DNA of 64,000 bases from Mucilaginibacter inviolabilis (GCF_011089895.1 NZ_JAANAT010000001.1:2480001-2544000); one strand, 5' to 3'. Shown: positions 33,417-41,862, counted from the first letter of the stretch. The notes: generated by a model not told the origin, from the letters alone. Translations and numbers: made by a program.

Positions 33417-34043
33417 ATGGCAAACGAAAAACCGGAGTTTTGGGAAGCGGCCTTTGGCGAAAAGCAGGAAATGTGGGGCTTTGAACCTGCCAAATCGGCC
33501 GTATTAACGAAGGATTTTTTTGTACAGGAATCGATAAAAAACATCCTGATCCCCGGTATTGGTTATGGACGGAACGCGCAGATTTTCAGAGATAACGGAA
33601 TTGATGTAACCGGCATCGAAATTTCCAAAACCGCCATTGACATGGCCCGCAAGCATTACGGAACGGATATGGTTATCCATCATGGTTCGGTAACGGATAT
33701 GCCATTTGATCAAAATCAATACGATGGTATATTCTGTTATGCATTAATTCATTTACTGGACAGCAGCGAAAGACAAAAACTCATTCGTGATTGTTATAAT
33801 CAGCTGGCAGATAATGGCTATATGGTATTTACCATGATATCCAAAGAAGCCCATACCTACAAACAAGGCAAATTCATCAGCCAGGATCGTTACGAAATAT
33901 TTGATGGCGTGAATATGTTTTTTTACGATCGTGACTCCATCAAATCGGAGTTTAATAACTTCGGATTATTCGAGATCACAGAGATCAGTGAGAACCAGCC
34001 GTTTTTTTTGATTAAATGTAAAAGGGAGATGGCTAAGATATAG
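33417..34043 (+). CDS. Class I SAM-dependent methyltransferase
   Basis: A 208-residue cytoplasmic Rossmann-fold methyltransferase. Motif I is NILIPGIGYGRNAQIF (residues 42-56); GIDVTGIEIS supplies the acidic residue after strand 2; VTDMPF and the DGIFCYALIHLLD segment with its Asp are motif III and IV. It resembles the thiopurine/tellurite and UbiE-related methyltransferases with a small, unspecified acceptor. It is alone, with a weak hairpin terminator at 34211, and repeat family B lies in its 3-prime region. Confidence 0.8.
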   Translation: MANEKPEFWEAAFGEKQEMWGFEPAKSAVLTKDFFVQESIKNILIPGIGYGRNAQIFRDNGIDVTGIEISKTAIDMARKHYGTDMVIHHGSVTDMPFDQNQYDGIFCYALIHLLDSSERQKLIRDCYNQLADNGYMVFTMISKEAHTYKQGKFISQDRYEIFDGVNMFFYDRDSIKSEFNNFGLFEITEISENQPFFLIKCKREMAKI

Positions 34044-34058
34044 CCCCGCTCTTTTTAA

Positions 34059-34193
34059 TTCCCTCCCCCACGGGAGGGGCGCGATGGACAAGTGTAATGG
34101 CAAGGAGAGGTTTATACACGCGACGATGATCCTATTCCCTAAAACCCCTACCTCCCCTTCCTGCGGGAAGGAATCGCACTATCCCCAGCTTTT
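34059..34193. repeat. Dispersed composite repeat, family B, copy 2
   Basis: Inverted with respect to the copy at 11371-11498. It has the same two GC-rich palindromes (TTCCCTCCCCCACGGGAGGG; CCTGCGGGAAGG) and a similar AT-rich middle with AGGTTTAT and GATGATCCTATTCC. Confidence 0.8.
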
Positions 34194-34210
34194 GACCTTA
34201 ATTACATTGG

Positions 34211-34245
34211 AGAGTTACGAAGTTTTAAAACCTTCGTGACTCTTT
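34211..34245 (+). terminator. Hairpin terminator after the methyltransferase gene
   Basis: AGAGTTACGAAGTTTT pairs with AAAACCTTCGTGACTCT, followed by TTTTT. The ACGAAGTTT core also builds the terminator at 35065. Confidence 0.6.
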
Positions 34246-34392
34246 TTATTTCGTAAGTCTTTTTCTTATACTGTTCGGGATGCTCGGTACCTCTGCAAAA
34301 CAAAATTTATCCCATCCCCTAAACTTTAATGATTTCGCGCCGTCATACCCATATAAATTCAACACATTATTTAACCATATCACCAACCAGCC

Positions 34393-34704
34393 ATGAAACA
34401 ATCATTTATTATTTTATCTATCCTGTTTATTATAACTGGCTGTGCCGCTCAAAAACTCCCCTATACCATTGGCATGAGCGAGGCGGATTTCAACGCCAAC
34501 AAATCGCGCATAGACCTGGTGGAAGCCACCGCCAAAAGAACGATTTATAAAAGGGACATCGAATATGACAATAGACCTGGAGGAACTATGAAACCCACCG
34601 CCAGTATGTACTACTATTTTGTGGAAGGTAAGCTGGTGCGTATGGAACGGGTGGAAATAGTACAGCAGCCCGCCGTGGTTATACCACCGCCTGTAAGAGG
34701 TTAA
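34393..34704 (+). CDS. Small lipoprotein, paralog of the 34759 protein
   Basis: A 103-residue lipoprotein with lipobox IITGC (Cys16 or so). The mature part has YTIGMSEADFNANKSRIDLVEATAKRTIYKR and a C-terminal MYYYFVEGKLVRMERV. The GMSEADF and TIYKR words resemble a SmpA/OmlA-type fold unit, in which a small beta-alpha domain follows a short lipid anchor; this is only a resemblance. It is followed by a shorter paralog sharing GMTENEFNAG, ELVEKSAERTIYKR and YFYFVNGKLV. Function unknown. Confidence 0.75.
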   Translation: MKQSFIILSILFIITGCAAQKLPYTIGMSEADFNANKSRIDLVEATAKRTIYKRDIEYDNRPGGTMKPTASMYYYFVEGKLVRMERVEIVQQPAVVIPPPVRG

Positions 34705-34758
34705 AAAACAACAGCAAAAAACCATTTGAAACATTAATCACAAACTTTATCACCAGCC

Positions 34759-35046
34759 ATGAAAAAACTATCTGTTTTAAGCCTTTTACTATTACTTTTT
34801 ATTACGAGCTGTAAAGCCCCGGTTTACATTTTAGGGATGACGGAGAATGAATTTAATGCCGGTCACCGAGGGTCAACAGAACTGGTTGAGAAATCTGCGG
34901 AAAGAACCATTTACAAAAGAACATTCCCTGCTTGGGTAACATCAGACCCTACTCACTATTTTTATTTTGTTAATGGGAAGCTGGTTCTTATAGACGACGG
35001 CACACAACGTAAGCATTATATTATTGTAGAACACACCAGTAATTAA
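34759..35046 (+). CDS. Small lipoprotein, paralog of the 34393 protein
   Basis: A 95-residue lipoprotein with lipobox FITSC, then YILGMTENEFNAGHRGSTELVEKSAERTIYKR and HYFYFVNGKLVLIDDG. It begins 54 bases after its paralog, probably a tandem duplication in one operon that ends at the hairpin at 35065. No known family is certain. Confidence 0.75.
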   Translation: MKKLSVLSLLLLLFITSCKAPVYILGMTENEFNAGHRGSTELVEKSAERTIYKRTFPAWVTSDPTHYFYFVNGKLVLIDDGTQRKHYIIVEHTSN

Positions 35047-35064
35047 CGGGGGCTATCTGTAAAA

Positions 35065-35097
35065 AGACTTACGAAGTTTTTGAAACTTCGTAAGTCT
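35065..35097 (+). terminator. Hairpin terminator after the tandem lipoprotein genes
   Basis: A perfect 15-base stem AGACTTACGAAGTTT against its complement with a three-base loop, lying between the convergent lipoprotein and kup genes. Confidence 0.8.
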
Positions 35098-35106
35098 GAT
35101 ATTATC

Positions 35107-37104
35107 TTAATTCACTTCCAGTGCGCCGTTGCTGTAGCTAACAGCATCTACCCTTTTCAGGTGCACGTTGCTTACAGGTTTCACCACCAGCGGTATTTTT
35201 TCTATGCGAGTTTCGCTGGTATCCAACCCAAAAGCTTTAGCTTCTGACTGGGCCAGTTTTTTAATGGCGAAATAACTGTTGAGGATAAATCCCTCCGAGG
35301 TGCTGAACAGGTTATTGTACGACAGGAATTTCTCCATGATCACAAACCTGAAATCGGCGGCTATCTTGTATTTGTTTAAGGATTCGTACTGACTGGTGAT
35401 ATCAATTTCTTTGCGCTGCACCATATCTTCTACCACATTCCTGAACAATACATTTACCCGCGGCTGTATCCGGAAACCCAATCTGAATTCGATACGGATC
35501 ACCTTGCCGGGCTCTATCTGGTCAACACTGTACTCCATAGTATAGGGTTCATCAGTACGTTCAATATGCACAAACCAGTAGGTATCGGCACGTTTTGGCC
35601 GGCGGCTCATAATAGAGTAAATGATCTTTTCTTCTATCTGTTTACCGTTGTTGGCTTTAGTGAGATAAATTAAATGGGTAGAATACTTATTAACCGTAGT
35701 ATCGGCGCTCAGTGCTTTCAGCAATGGTAACTGCTCTTTAATATCAATAAAATGCAGAAAGCGGTTATTGATCTTGCGCGCCTTAAACCAAACGTACATG
35801 GTAAATATCAAACCTATTTCAAAGCCTACAAAGAACAACCTGTGTATAATTTTCACGGCGTTGGCCACAAAAAACGAGAACTCAACCGTTAAAAACACGC
35901 ACAAGATCATAGTAACCATCCATACCGGCCAGTGCTTTACATAACGCATAAAGTAATACATTAAAATGGTAGTACTGAGCATGGCTATGGTGATACTGAA
36001 ACCATAAGCAGCTGTCATGGCGGCAGATGTTTTAAAATATAACGATACCAGGATACAACCTACGCACAATATCCAGTTGATGCTGGGGATATAGATTTGT
36101 CCGCGGATGTTGGATGGGTATTTAATGGTGATGCGCGGCCAGAAATTCATACTCACCGCTTCGCTGATGAGCGTGAACGAGCCACTGATCAAAGCCTGGC
36201 TGGCAATAATGGTAGCCATGGTGGCCAATGCTACGCCCGGGATCAGGAACTGGTGCGGTACAATTTCAAAGAAAGGGTTAACACCGGTAAAATCTTTACC
36301 CGGCGCTTGTGCCAAAACCCAGGCACCCTGCCCAAGGTAGTTTAAAACCAGCGTAGTTTTTACAAATATCCAGCTTACCTGTATATTCTTGCGGCCGCAA
36401 TGGCCCAGATCGGAGTACAGCGCTTCGGCACCTGTGGTACATAAAAATACCGCGCCCAGCAGCCAGAAACCTTTGGGGTGATCCATCAGTAAACGTGCGC
36501 CATAATACGGGTTTAAAGCTTTAAATATAGATGGGTGATGCATTACCTGCAGGGTACCCAGCACGCCCAGCATCACAAACCATAATAACATGATGGGCCC
36601 AAATGCCGACCCCACCACCTTGGTACCAAACTGTTGAAAAAAGAACAGCAGGATGATAATACTGATCACGATAATGAGGATGAGATTATTACCAGGCACA
36701 ATAACGCTTGAAAAGGCAGGCACCAGGTTAAGCCCTTCAATAGCCGATGTTACGGATATCGGCGGGGTAATAATACCATCGGCCAGCAAAGTTCCGGCTC
36801 CCACAATGGCGGGGATAGCCAGCCATTTGCCATAGCGCCTTACCAGGGCATAAAGGGAAAATATACCGCCCTCGCCTTTATTATCGGCCTGCAGGGTAAT
36901 CACAATGTATTTAAAAGTGGTTTGCAGGGTGAGTGTCCAGAAGATGCAGGATATAGAACCTAATACCAGGGCCATATTCACCTTGCCACCCTCTACCAGT
37001 AAGGTTTGAAAAACGTACAGGGGTGAGGTACCGATATCGCCAAAAATAATACCAAGGGTAACTATCAGACCCGCGAAAGAGAGTTGCTTAACGTGCGAAT
37101 TCAT
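35107..37104 (-). CDS. kup: KUP/HAK/KT family potassium uptake protein
   Basis: A 665-residue inner-membrane potassium transporter. The family signature GDIGTSPLY is at residues 22-30; about twelve transmembrane helices follow up to residue 440, with DNKGEGGIFSLYALVRRYG and GSAFGPIMLLWF typical of Kup. The cytoplasmic C-terminal domain (about 450-665) is the usual extension. Kup takes up K+ with protons. The gene stands alone; the operator-like palindromes at 37337-37371 are upstream of its start. Confidence 0.95.
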   Translation of the reverse strand: MNSHVKQLSFAGLIVTLGIIFGDIGTSPLYVFQTLLVEGGKVNMALVLGSISCIFWTLTLQTTFKYIVITLQADNKGEGGIFSLYALVRRYGKWLAIPAIVGAGTLLADGIITPPISVTSAIEGLNLVPAFSSVIVPGNNLILIIVISIIILLFFFQQFGTKVVGSAFGPIMLLWFVMLGVLGTLQVMHHPSIFKALNPYYGARLLMDHPKGFWLLGAVFLCTTGAEALYSDLGHCGRKNIQVSWIFVKTTLVLNYLGQGAWVLAQAPGKDFTGVNPFFEIVPHQFLIPGVALATMATIIASQALISGSFTLISEAVSMNFWPRITIKYPSNIRGQIYIPSINWILCVGCILVSLYFKTSAAMTAAYGFSITIAMLSTTILMYYFMRYVKHWPVWMVTMILCVFLTVEFSFFVANAVKIIHRLFFVGFEIGLIFTMYVWFKARKINNRFLHFIDIKEQLPLLKALSADTTVNKYSTHLIYLTKANNGKQIEEKIIYSIMSRRPKRADTYWFVHIERTDEPYTMEYSVDQIEPGKVIRIEFRLGFRIQPRVNVLFRNVVEDMVQRKEIDITSQYESLNKYKIAADFRFVIMEKFLSYNNLFSTSEGFILNSYFAIKKLAQSEAKAFGLDTSETRIEKIPLVVKPVSNVHLKRVDAVSYSNGALEVN

Positions 37105-37336
37105 TTAATGAGATAAAAAAAGAGGGATTGATATAACGGGGTAAAGATTGCCGGTGAGATTTGTGCCATTGTTTTTATTTTTTTGCTGGCAACTACAGAA
37201 AACAACACCGTCATACATTAATTTGATTGATGATTTCCCATAGCCAAAATTCGTGCCCCGGGAAATTTTATTTAGTTAAAACATTATATAACAGATACAT
37301 AACAAAATTCACATCATTTTGACACCTATTCTAAAA

Positions 37337-37371
37337 CCTATCATTTTGATAGGTTTTATCATTTTGATAGG
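37337..37371. promoter_or_regulatory. Two tandem palindromes, operator-like
   Basis: CCTATCATTTTGATAGG at 37337-37353 and TATCATTTTGATAGG at 37357-37371, centre to centre 18-20 bases. The first extends to a longer stem (AAAACCTATCA/TGATAGGTTTT), so it may also be a hairpin or terminator. It is some 230-270 bases upstream of kup. Confidence 0.4.
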
Positions 37372-37408
37372 ACGGTTGGAAGAGCATTATTTCTTGCAAA
37401 ATCGAGAC

Positions 37409-37561
37409 GACTCACCCGGTATACGCTTCGCTGGACCACCCTCTCTTCGCCTGCGGCGGAAAGAGGGTAAGGAAAATAAGAATAGGTAAAAAGAAATGGC
37501 GATCCCCTCTATGCGCGAAGCGGAGAGAGGGGTGACGAACGCAGCGATGTAGGGGTGAGTC
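37409..37561. repeat. Long imperfect inverted repeat, REP-like
   Basis: GACTCACCC at the left end matches GGGTGAGTC at the right end. Inside are two GC-rich hairpins: CCCTCTCTTCGCC...GGAAAGAGGG and CCCCTCTATGCGC...GAGAGAGGGG. Confidence 0.65.
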
Positions 37562-37636
37562 TACGCCGGTATGCCTGCCCTGTGGGACCTGAAACAAGTT
37601 CAGGATGACTTTGGTAGAAGACTTGGTTGGGTGCGG

Positions 37637-38452
37637 TTAAAACTGCACACCCCAGCGTTCTTCGATCCCCAATCCGAAGAGGGCAAAATCGTATTTCACG
37701 GGATCGGCGGGATCAAATTCACGCAGACGGGCGGTAAGTTCGAGAGCGGTTTGCCAATCGGTTTGTTTGCGGGTGATGAGGAGTAGTTTACGTGCCACCC
37801 TGTCTACATGCAGATCAAGCGGACAGATCAGATCGGCGGGTTTGATACGGTTCCAGATCCCGAAATCAACACCGCAATTGTCCTGGCGCACCATCCAGCG
37901 TAAAAACATATTCAACCGCTTGCAGGTGGATTTTTGTGAGGGCGACGACACATGCTTTTTGGTACGGTGCGGAAAATCGGGCAGGGAAAAGAAATAAGAG
38001 CGGAAAGCCTCAAGTCCAGCCCCCCAGTCCCCTAAAGGGGGAGCTTTTTGATTGGCCTCTTGTTCCCCCTTCAGGGGGTTAGGGGGCAAAAACGCGTCCT
38101 CCAATGATTCAAAGTGTTCGTAATGATACCTGAAAAAAGCGATGAAGTACAGGGTATCGATATCGTTAAAAGTGCGGTGCTTAAAGCTGAGCAACCGTTT
38201 AAGATCGGGTTCCTGGTGGTTGATGATAAAATCATAAGGGGCGCCATCCATCAGGGTGATGAGCTCCTTACATTTTTTGATGATGGTAACGCGCTGCCCC
38301 CAGGATAAAGTAGCGGCCCAAAAGCCCATGATCTCGATATCCTGCTTGCGGGTAAATAGATGCGGGATGGATATGGGATCGTTCTCAATAAAACCGGGCT
38401 GGTTGTATTGGGCTACTTTGGCGTCGAGGAAGGCTTTTACGTTTTCGATCAT
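37637..38452 (-). CDS. TIGR02757 family protein with an in-frame repeat insertion
   Basis: A 271-residue protein of the TIGR02757 family (conserved Bacteroidota/Spirochaetota, possibly related to helix-hairpin-helix DNA glycosylases; function unproven). Marks are FIENDPISIPHLFTRKQDIEIMGFWAATLSWGQR near the start and PLDLHVDRVARKLLLITRKQTDW and AEFDPADPVKYDFALFGLG (AE read R-E here) near the end. Residues about 122-147 (PPNPLKGEQEANQKAPPLGDWGAG) are low in similarity to family character and correspond exactly to a palindromic repeat at 38015-38095, so the element has been absorbed in frame. The lysine and proline-rich loop probably sits on the surface. Confidence 0.85.
   Translation of the reverse strand: MIENVKAFLDAKVAQYNQPGFIENDPISIPHLFTRKQDIEIMGFWAATLSWGQRVTIIKKCKELITLMDGAPYDFIINHQEPDLKRLLSFKHRTFNDIDTLYFIAFFRYHYEHFESLEDAFLPPNPLKGEQEANQKAPPLGDWGAGLEAFRSYFFSLPDFPHRTKKHVSSPSQKSTCKRLNMFLRWMVRQDNCGVDFGIWNRIKPADLICPLDLHVDRVARKLLLITRKQTDWQTALELTARLREFDPADPVKYDFALFGLGIEERWGVQF
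38015..38095. repeat. Palindromic repeat family D inside a coding sequence
   Basis: Two imperfect inverted arms, GCCCCCCAGTCCCCTAAAGG on the left and CCCCCTTCAGGGGGTTAGGG on the right, each built on CCCCTAAAGGGG. The right arm matches the element at 39688-39712. It lies within the coding sequence of the gene at 37637-38452. Confidence 0.8.
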
Positions 38453-38457
38453 AATTT

Positions 38458-38547
38458 AGTATCAAGTAGCGAGTATCAAGTATCAAGTACAGAATCTTTG
38501 ATTGTATATTCAAAAATCTTGATACTTGATACTAACTACTTGCTACT
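38458..38547. repeat. TATCAAGTA-rich palindrome after the CGS-type gene
   Basis: AGTATCAAGTAGCGAGTATC at 38458 onward is matched in reverse by CTTGATACTTGATACTAACT ending in TGCTACT at 38547. The right end covers the stop codon of the downstream-reading gene at 38546, so the hairpin probably also acts as its terminator. Confidence 0.75.
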
Positions 38548-39685
38548 AAGATAATGCTTGTTTCAAATCTTCCAGCAAATCCTCTATATCCTCCACCCCT
38601 ACGCTCAGGCGTAACAGGTTATCCACTACACCGGCTTTTTCGCGCTCGGCTTTGGGGATAGAGCCGTGGGTCATACTTACGGGGTGATTAATCAGTGATT
38701 CCACGCCGCCTAAAGACTCCGCCAGTGAAAATATTTTAAATGACGACGCGATGCGGAAGGTTTCCTGCAGATCGGCGCCTTTCAGCACGATAGATATCAT
38801 ACCACCAAAATCCTTCATCTGTTTTTTGGCGATGTTGTGATTTGGATGATCGGTAAAGCCCGGCCAGTAAATTTTTTCGACTTTAGGATGCGTTTTCAGG
38901 AACTCGGCTATCTGGCGACCGTTTTCGCAATGCGCTTTCATACGCAGGTGCAGGGTTTTAATGCCACGCAGCACCAGGAAGCTATCCATTGGGCCCGGGG
39001 TAGCACCGCAGGCGTTATAGATGAACCACAGCTTTTTGTACAATTCCTCATTATTCAGCATCAGGGCGCCCATCACCACATCGGAGTGCCCCCCGATGTA
39101 TTTGGTTACGGAATGCATCACTACGTCGGCACCCAGATCGATAGGGTTTTGCAGGTATGGCGAAGCAAAGGTATTATCCACTACAAAAAGCAGGTTCTTT
39201 TCCTTCGATATTTTACCAATCGCCTCAATATCCACAATTTGCATGGTTGGATTGGTCGGCGTTTCTATCCAGATGAGTTTGGTTTTATCGTTGGTATACT
39301 CGCGGATGATCTCGGGGTTCGACAGATCCAGGAAATGGAACTTGATGCCATAGTTGGCGTATATCTTGGTAAAGATACGGTACGAGCCACCATACAGGTC
39401 ATTCCCGGTAATCACTTCATCGCCCGGGGCAAGCAGTTTCATCACCGCATCGGTAGCACCCATTCCGCTTGAAAATGCCAGTCCGAATTTGGCGTTCTCC
39501 AGTGCAGCCAGACAATCTTCCAGTGCCTTACGGGTTGGATTGGTACCGCGTGAGTATTCATAACCCTTATTATCACCCGGCGATTTTTGCCAGTAGGTTG
39601 ATGTCTGATATATCGGCGTCATGATAGCGCCCGTTGTTGGATCGGGCTCCTGCCCCGCGTGTATAGCTTTTGTTGCGAATTTCAT
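38546..39685 (-). CDS. Cystathionine gamma-synthase/lyase-type PLP enzyme
   Basis: A 379-residue cytoplasmic Cys/Met-metabolism PLP enzyme. It opens FATKAIHAGQEPDPTTGAIM; the PLP lysine is Lys195 in MHSVTKYIGGHSD and Asp170 in VVDNTFASPYLQNP; TSTYWQ, YEYSRGTNPTR and SSGMGATDAVM contact the cofactor. The C-terminal SLAESLGGVESLINHPVSMTHGSIP is typical. Synthase and lyase activities cannot be told apart by eye, so no symbol is given. The start is only two bases from a GC-rich palindrome (39688-39712), an odd leader. Confidence 0.9.
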   Translation of the reverse strand: MKFATKAIHAGQEPDPTTGAIMTPIYQTSTYWQKSPGDNKGYEYSRGTNPTRKALEDCLAALENAKFGLAFSSGMGATDAVMKLLAPGDEVITGNDLYGGSYRIFTKIYANYGIKFHFLDLSNPEIIREYTNDKTKLIWIETPTNPTMQIVDIEAIGKISKEKNLLFVVDNTFASPYLQNPIDLGADVVMHSVTKYIGGHSDVVMGALMLNNEELYKKLWFIYNACGATPGPMDSFLVLRGIKTLHLRMKAHCENGRQIAEFLKTHPKVEKIYWPGFTDHPNHNIAKKQMKDFGGMISIVLKGADLQETFRIASSFKIFSLAESLGGVESLINHPVSMTHGSIPKAEREKAGVVDNLLRLSVGVEDIEDLLEDLKQALS

Positions 39686-39687
39686 AG

Positions 39688-39712
39688 GCCCCCTAACCCC
39701 CTAAAGGGGGAA
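39688..39712. repeat. Palindromic repeat family D next to the CGS-type start codon
   Basis: GGCCCCCTAACCCCCTAAAG followed by GGGGG. The core CCCCCTAAAGGGGG matches the arms of the element at 38015-38095. On the minus strand the hairpin ends two bases before the ATG. Confidence 0.75.
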
Positions 39713-39726
39713 TTTTTGGTTAGCTT

Positions 39727-39773
39727 CCTTCCCTAAAAGGAAGCCTATTTGTGTTATTATCCTTTAGGGAAGG
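39727..39773 (-). terminator. Terminator overlapping the stop codon of the 39764 gene
   Basis: CCTTCCCTAAAAGG at 39727-39740 pairs with CCTTTAGGGAAGG at 39761-39773; the right arm includes the stop codon TAA (39764-39766 on the minus strand). Confidence 0.65.
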
Positions 39774-40279
39774 ATTATTTCGTTTTCTGCAATTGAAATA
39801 TTATTCAACAGCAGATCAAGACCATTTTGCATCACCTTATTCAATATATCAATTTCAGTGTCATCAAAAACCGGATTGGGTTCATTTGCCCAATAACCAT
39901 TGCTTGCGTTAAATAACTTATCATACACCTCATCCCGAATCTCATCCTTCACATCGCCTATAAATTTAAGCTTTGTTGATTCTGAGATATCCGTAAACAG
40001 ATTCCATAAGTTCAAAAACACATCATAGTCAAATTGAGGATAAGGATTAGTTATCCATTGCTGTATTTTATATATATTGTAATCGGTTACTTCAGTATTT
40101 GATCCTCTTATATGATCATTCCAATACCGCAATAGGCCGACCTCTGTTTTAAATGCAATTACTTTAAGATCATCATTAACTAAAACTTCATCTACCTCAT
40201 TACCAATCCATATAATATATAACTGGTAAAATTTAAAGTCGAGGCGAATGATATAGTAATTATCTCCTTCAAAATGCAT
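39764..40279 (-). CDS. Hypothetical acidic protein, immunity-like in composition
   Basis: A 171-residue cytoplasmic protein with no signal peptide, rich in Asp, Asn, Ile and Tyr (acidic overall). Segments are VDEVLVNDDLKVIAFKTEVGLLRYWNDHI, a WNLFTDISESTKLKF block, and VFDDTEIDILNKVMQNGLDLLL. The size and acidity resemble immunity proteins of polymorphic toxin systems, but no motif confirms this and no toxin gene is nearby. It begins 11 bases after proS, so it is transcribed with or just after it. Otherwise unrecognised. Confidence 0.6.
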   Translation of the reverse strand: MHFEGDNYYIIRLDFKFYQLYIIWIGNEVDEVLVNDDLKVIAFKTEVGLLRYWNDHIRGSNTEVTDYNIYKIQQWITNPYPQFDYDVFLNLWNLFTDISESTKLKFIGDVKDEIRDEVYDKLFNASNGYWANEPNPVFDDTEIDILNKVMQNGLDLLLNNISIAENEIILP

Positions 40280-40290
40280 CTAATTCAACT

Positions 40291-41763
40291 CTAATACGCT
40301 CTCGCGAAGAGAACCCTTTGTTTAGAAGGAGCTCCTGTCAAAATACATTTGCCTTCTTCCTGTTTGTTATCCAAAGGTATACAACGGATTGTCGCTTTAG
40401 TTTCCTCTTTTATTTTTTGTTCGGTTTCTGATGTACCGTCCCAGTGGGCGCTCAGGAAGCCTGGCTGCTCATCCAGCATACGTTTAAACTCGTCCCAGGT
40501 ATCTACCTCGGTAGTATTTTCGGCACGGAAATCGAAGGCTTTTTTGTAGATATTATTCTGGATCTCTTCCAGCAGGCTTTCAATTTTTTGTGCCAAACCT
40601 TCCTGTGTGGTAGTTTCCTTGGTTTTGGTATCACGACGGGCCAATTCAACGGTTCCATTTGTCATATCCCGGCTGCCGATGGCTACGCGCAATGGTACAC
40701 CTTTCAGCTCGTACTCGGCAAATTTGGCTCCCGGACGGTGGGTATCGCGTTTGTCAAACTTCACAGAGATACCTTTTGCTTTCAGCTCTTTGGTCAGGCC
40801 GGCTACGTACGCGGCTATATTGTCCAGTTCTTCGTCGTGCTTGTAAATAGGCACCACTACCACTTGTATAGGCGCCAGTTTTGGTGGCAATACTAAACCA
40901 GCATCATCGGAGTGGGCCATGATCAGCGCGCCGATTAAACGGGTAGATACGCCCCATGAAGTAGCCCAAACAAAATCCTGAGCGTTCTCTTTGTTGGTAA
41001 ATTTCACATCAAAAGCCTTGGCAAAGTTCTGCCCCAGGAAGTGTGATGTACCTGCCTGCAGGGCTTTACCATCCTGCATTAAAGCCTCAATACAATAGGT
41101 ATCCAAAGCACCGGCAAAACGCTCGTTGGCGGTTTTACGACCTTTTACAACCGGCAGGGCCATCCAGTTTTCGGCAAAGTCGGCATATACGTTCAGCATT
41201 TGCTCGGTTTCGGCAACGGCTTCTTCTGATGTAGCGTGTGCGGTGTGGCCCTCCTGCCATAAAAACTCGCTGGTACGCAAAAACAAACGGGTACGCATTT
41301 CCCAGCGCATTACGTTGGCCCATTGGTTTACCAGGATAGGCAAGTCGCGGTATGATTGTATCCAGCCTTTATACGTGTTCCAGATAATGGTTTCTGATGT
41401 TGGGCGGATGATCAGTTCTTCTTCCAGTTTGGCTTCTTCGTCAACAATGATATTGCCATCGCCATCATTTTTTAAACGATAGTGGGTTACCACGGCGCAC
41501 TCCTTGGCAAAACCATCTACGTGGCTGGCCTCTTTACTAAAAAATGATTTGGGTATCAGCAGTGGGAAATAGGCATTACTATGCCCGGTATCTTTAAACA
41601 TCTGATCCAGTACGGCTTGTATTTTTTCCCATATCGAATATCCGTACGGCTTAATGATCATGCATCCTCTAACCGGCGAATATTCGGCCATATCAGATTT
41701 TATTACCAGGTCATTAAACCATTGCGAATAATCTTCGTCTTTACTAATAACACCTTTACTCAT
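40291..41763 (-). CDS. proS: Prolyl-tRNA synthetase (ProS, short archaeal/eukaryotic type)
   Basis: A 490-residue class II synthetase. Class II motif 1 region ends near [36 protein letters not shown] (its start, residues 140-176); RPTSE lies at 120-124; motif 3 is in [21 protein letters not shown]. The anticodon-binding and C-terminal domain (about 290-490) ends in the conserved Tyr (RVLFARAY). The short length without an editing insert fits ProS type 3. It charges tRNA-Pro. A TAAATTTG promoter box is just upstream. Confidence 0.96.
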   Translation of the reverse strand: MSKGVISKDEDYSQWFNDLVIKSDMAEYSPVRGCMIIKPYGYSIWEKIQAVLDQMFKDTGHSNAYFPLLIPKSFFSKEASHVDGFAKECAVVTHYRLKNDGDGNIIVDEEAKLEEELIIRPTSETIIWNTYKGWIQSYRDLPILVNQWANVMRWEMRTRLFLRTSEFLWQEGHTAHATSEEAVAETEQMLNVYADFAENWMALPVVKGRKTANERFAGALDTYCIEALMQDGKALQAGTSHFLGQNFAKAFDVKFTNKENAQDFVWATSWGVSTRLIGALIMAHSDDAGLVLPPKLAPIQVVVVPIYKHDEELDNIAAYVAGLTKELKAKGISVKFDKRDTHRPGAKFAEYELKGVPLRVAIGSRDMTNGTVELARRDTKTKETTTQEGLAQKIESLLEEIQNNIYKKAFDFRAENTTEVDTWDEFKRMLDEQPGFLSAHWDGTSETEQKIKEETKATIRCIPLDNKQEEGKCILTGAPSKQRVLFARAY

Positions 41764-41810
41764 ATTGATTGGAATATATAATTTGACTTGTGCGAATTTG
41801 TATATTGCGC

Positions 41811-41818
41811 CAAATTTA
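41811..41818 (-). promoter_or_regulatory. Candidate promoter -7 box of proS
   Basis: Minus strand TAAATTTG, an exact TAnnTTTG match, about 48 bases before the proS start. The expected -33 position reads TTC, one base off TTG. Confidence 0.45.
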
Positions 41819-41862
41819 TAAATTAAAAGTTATTTGAACTCGAACTTTTCACATACCTGCAT

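Larger units (their letters stand above)
34044..34392. other. 349-base intergenic region
   Basis: No gene. It contains repeat family B copy 2 (34059-34193), the terminator-like hairpin at 34211-34245, and a short leader before the lipoprotein gene at 34393. Confidence 0.65.
37105..37636. other. 532-base region upstream of kup with palindromes
   Basis: No gene. It holds the AT-rich leader of kup, two tandem 15-base palindromes (37337-37371) and a long imperfect inverted repeat (37409-37561). Confidence 0.6.
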
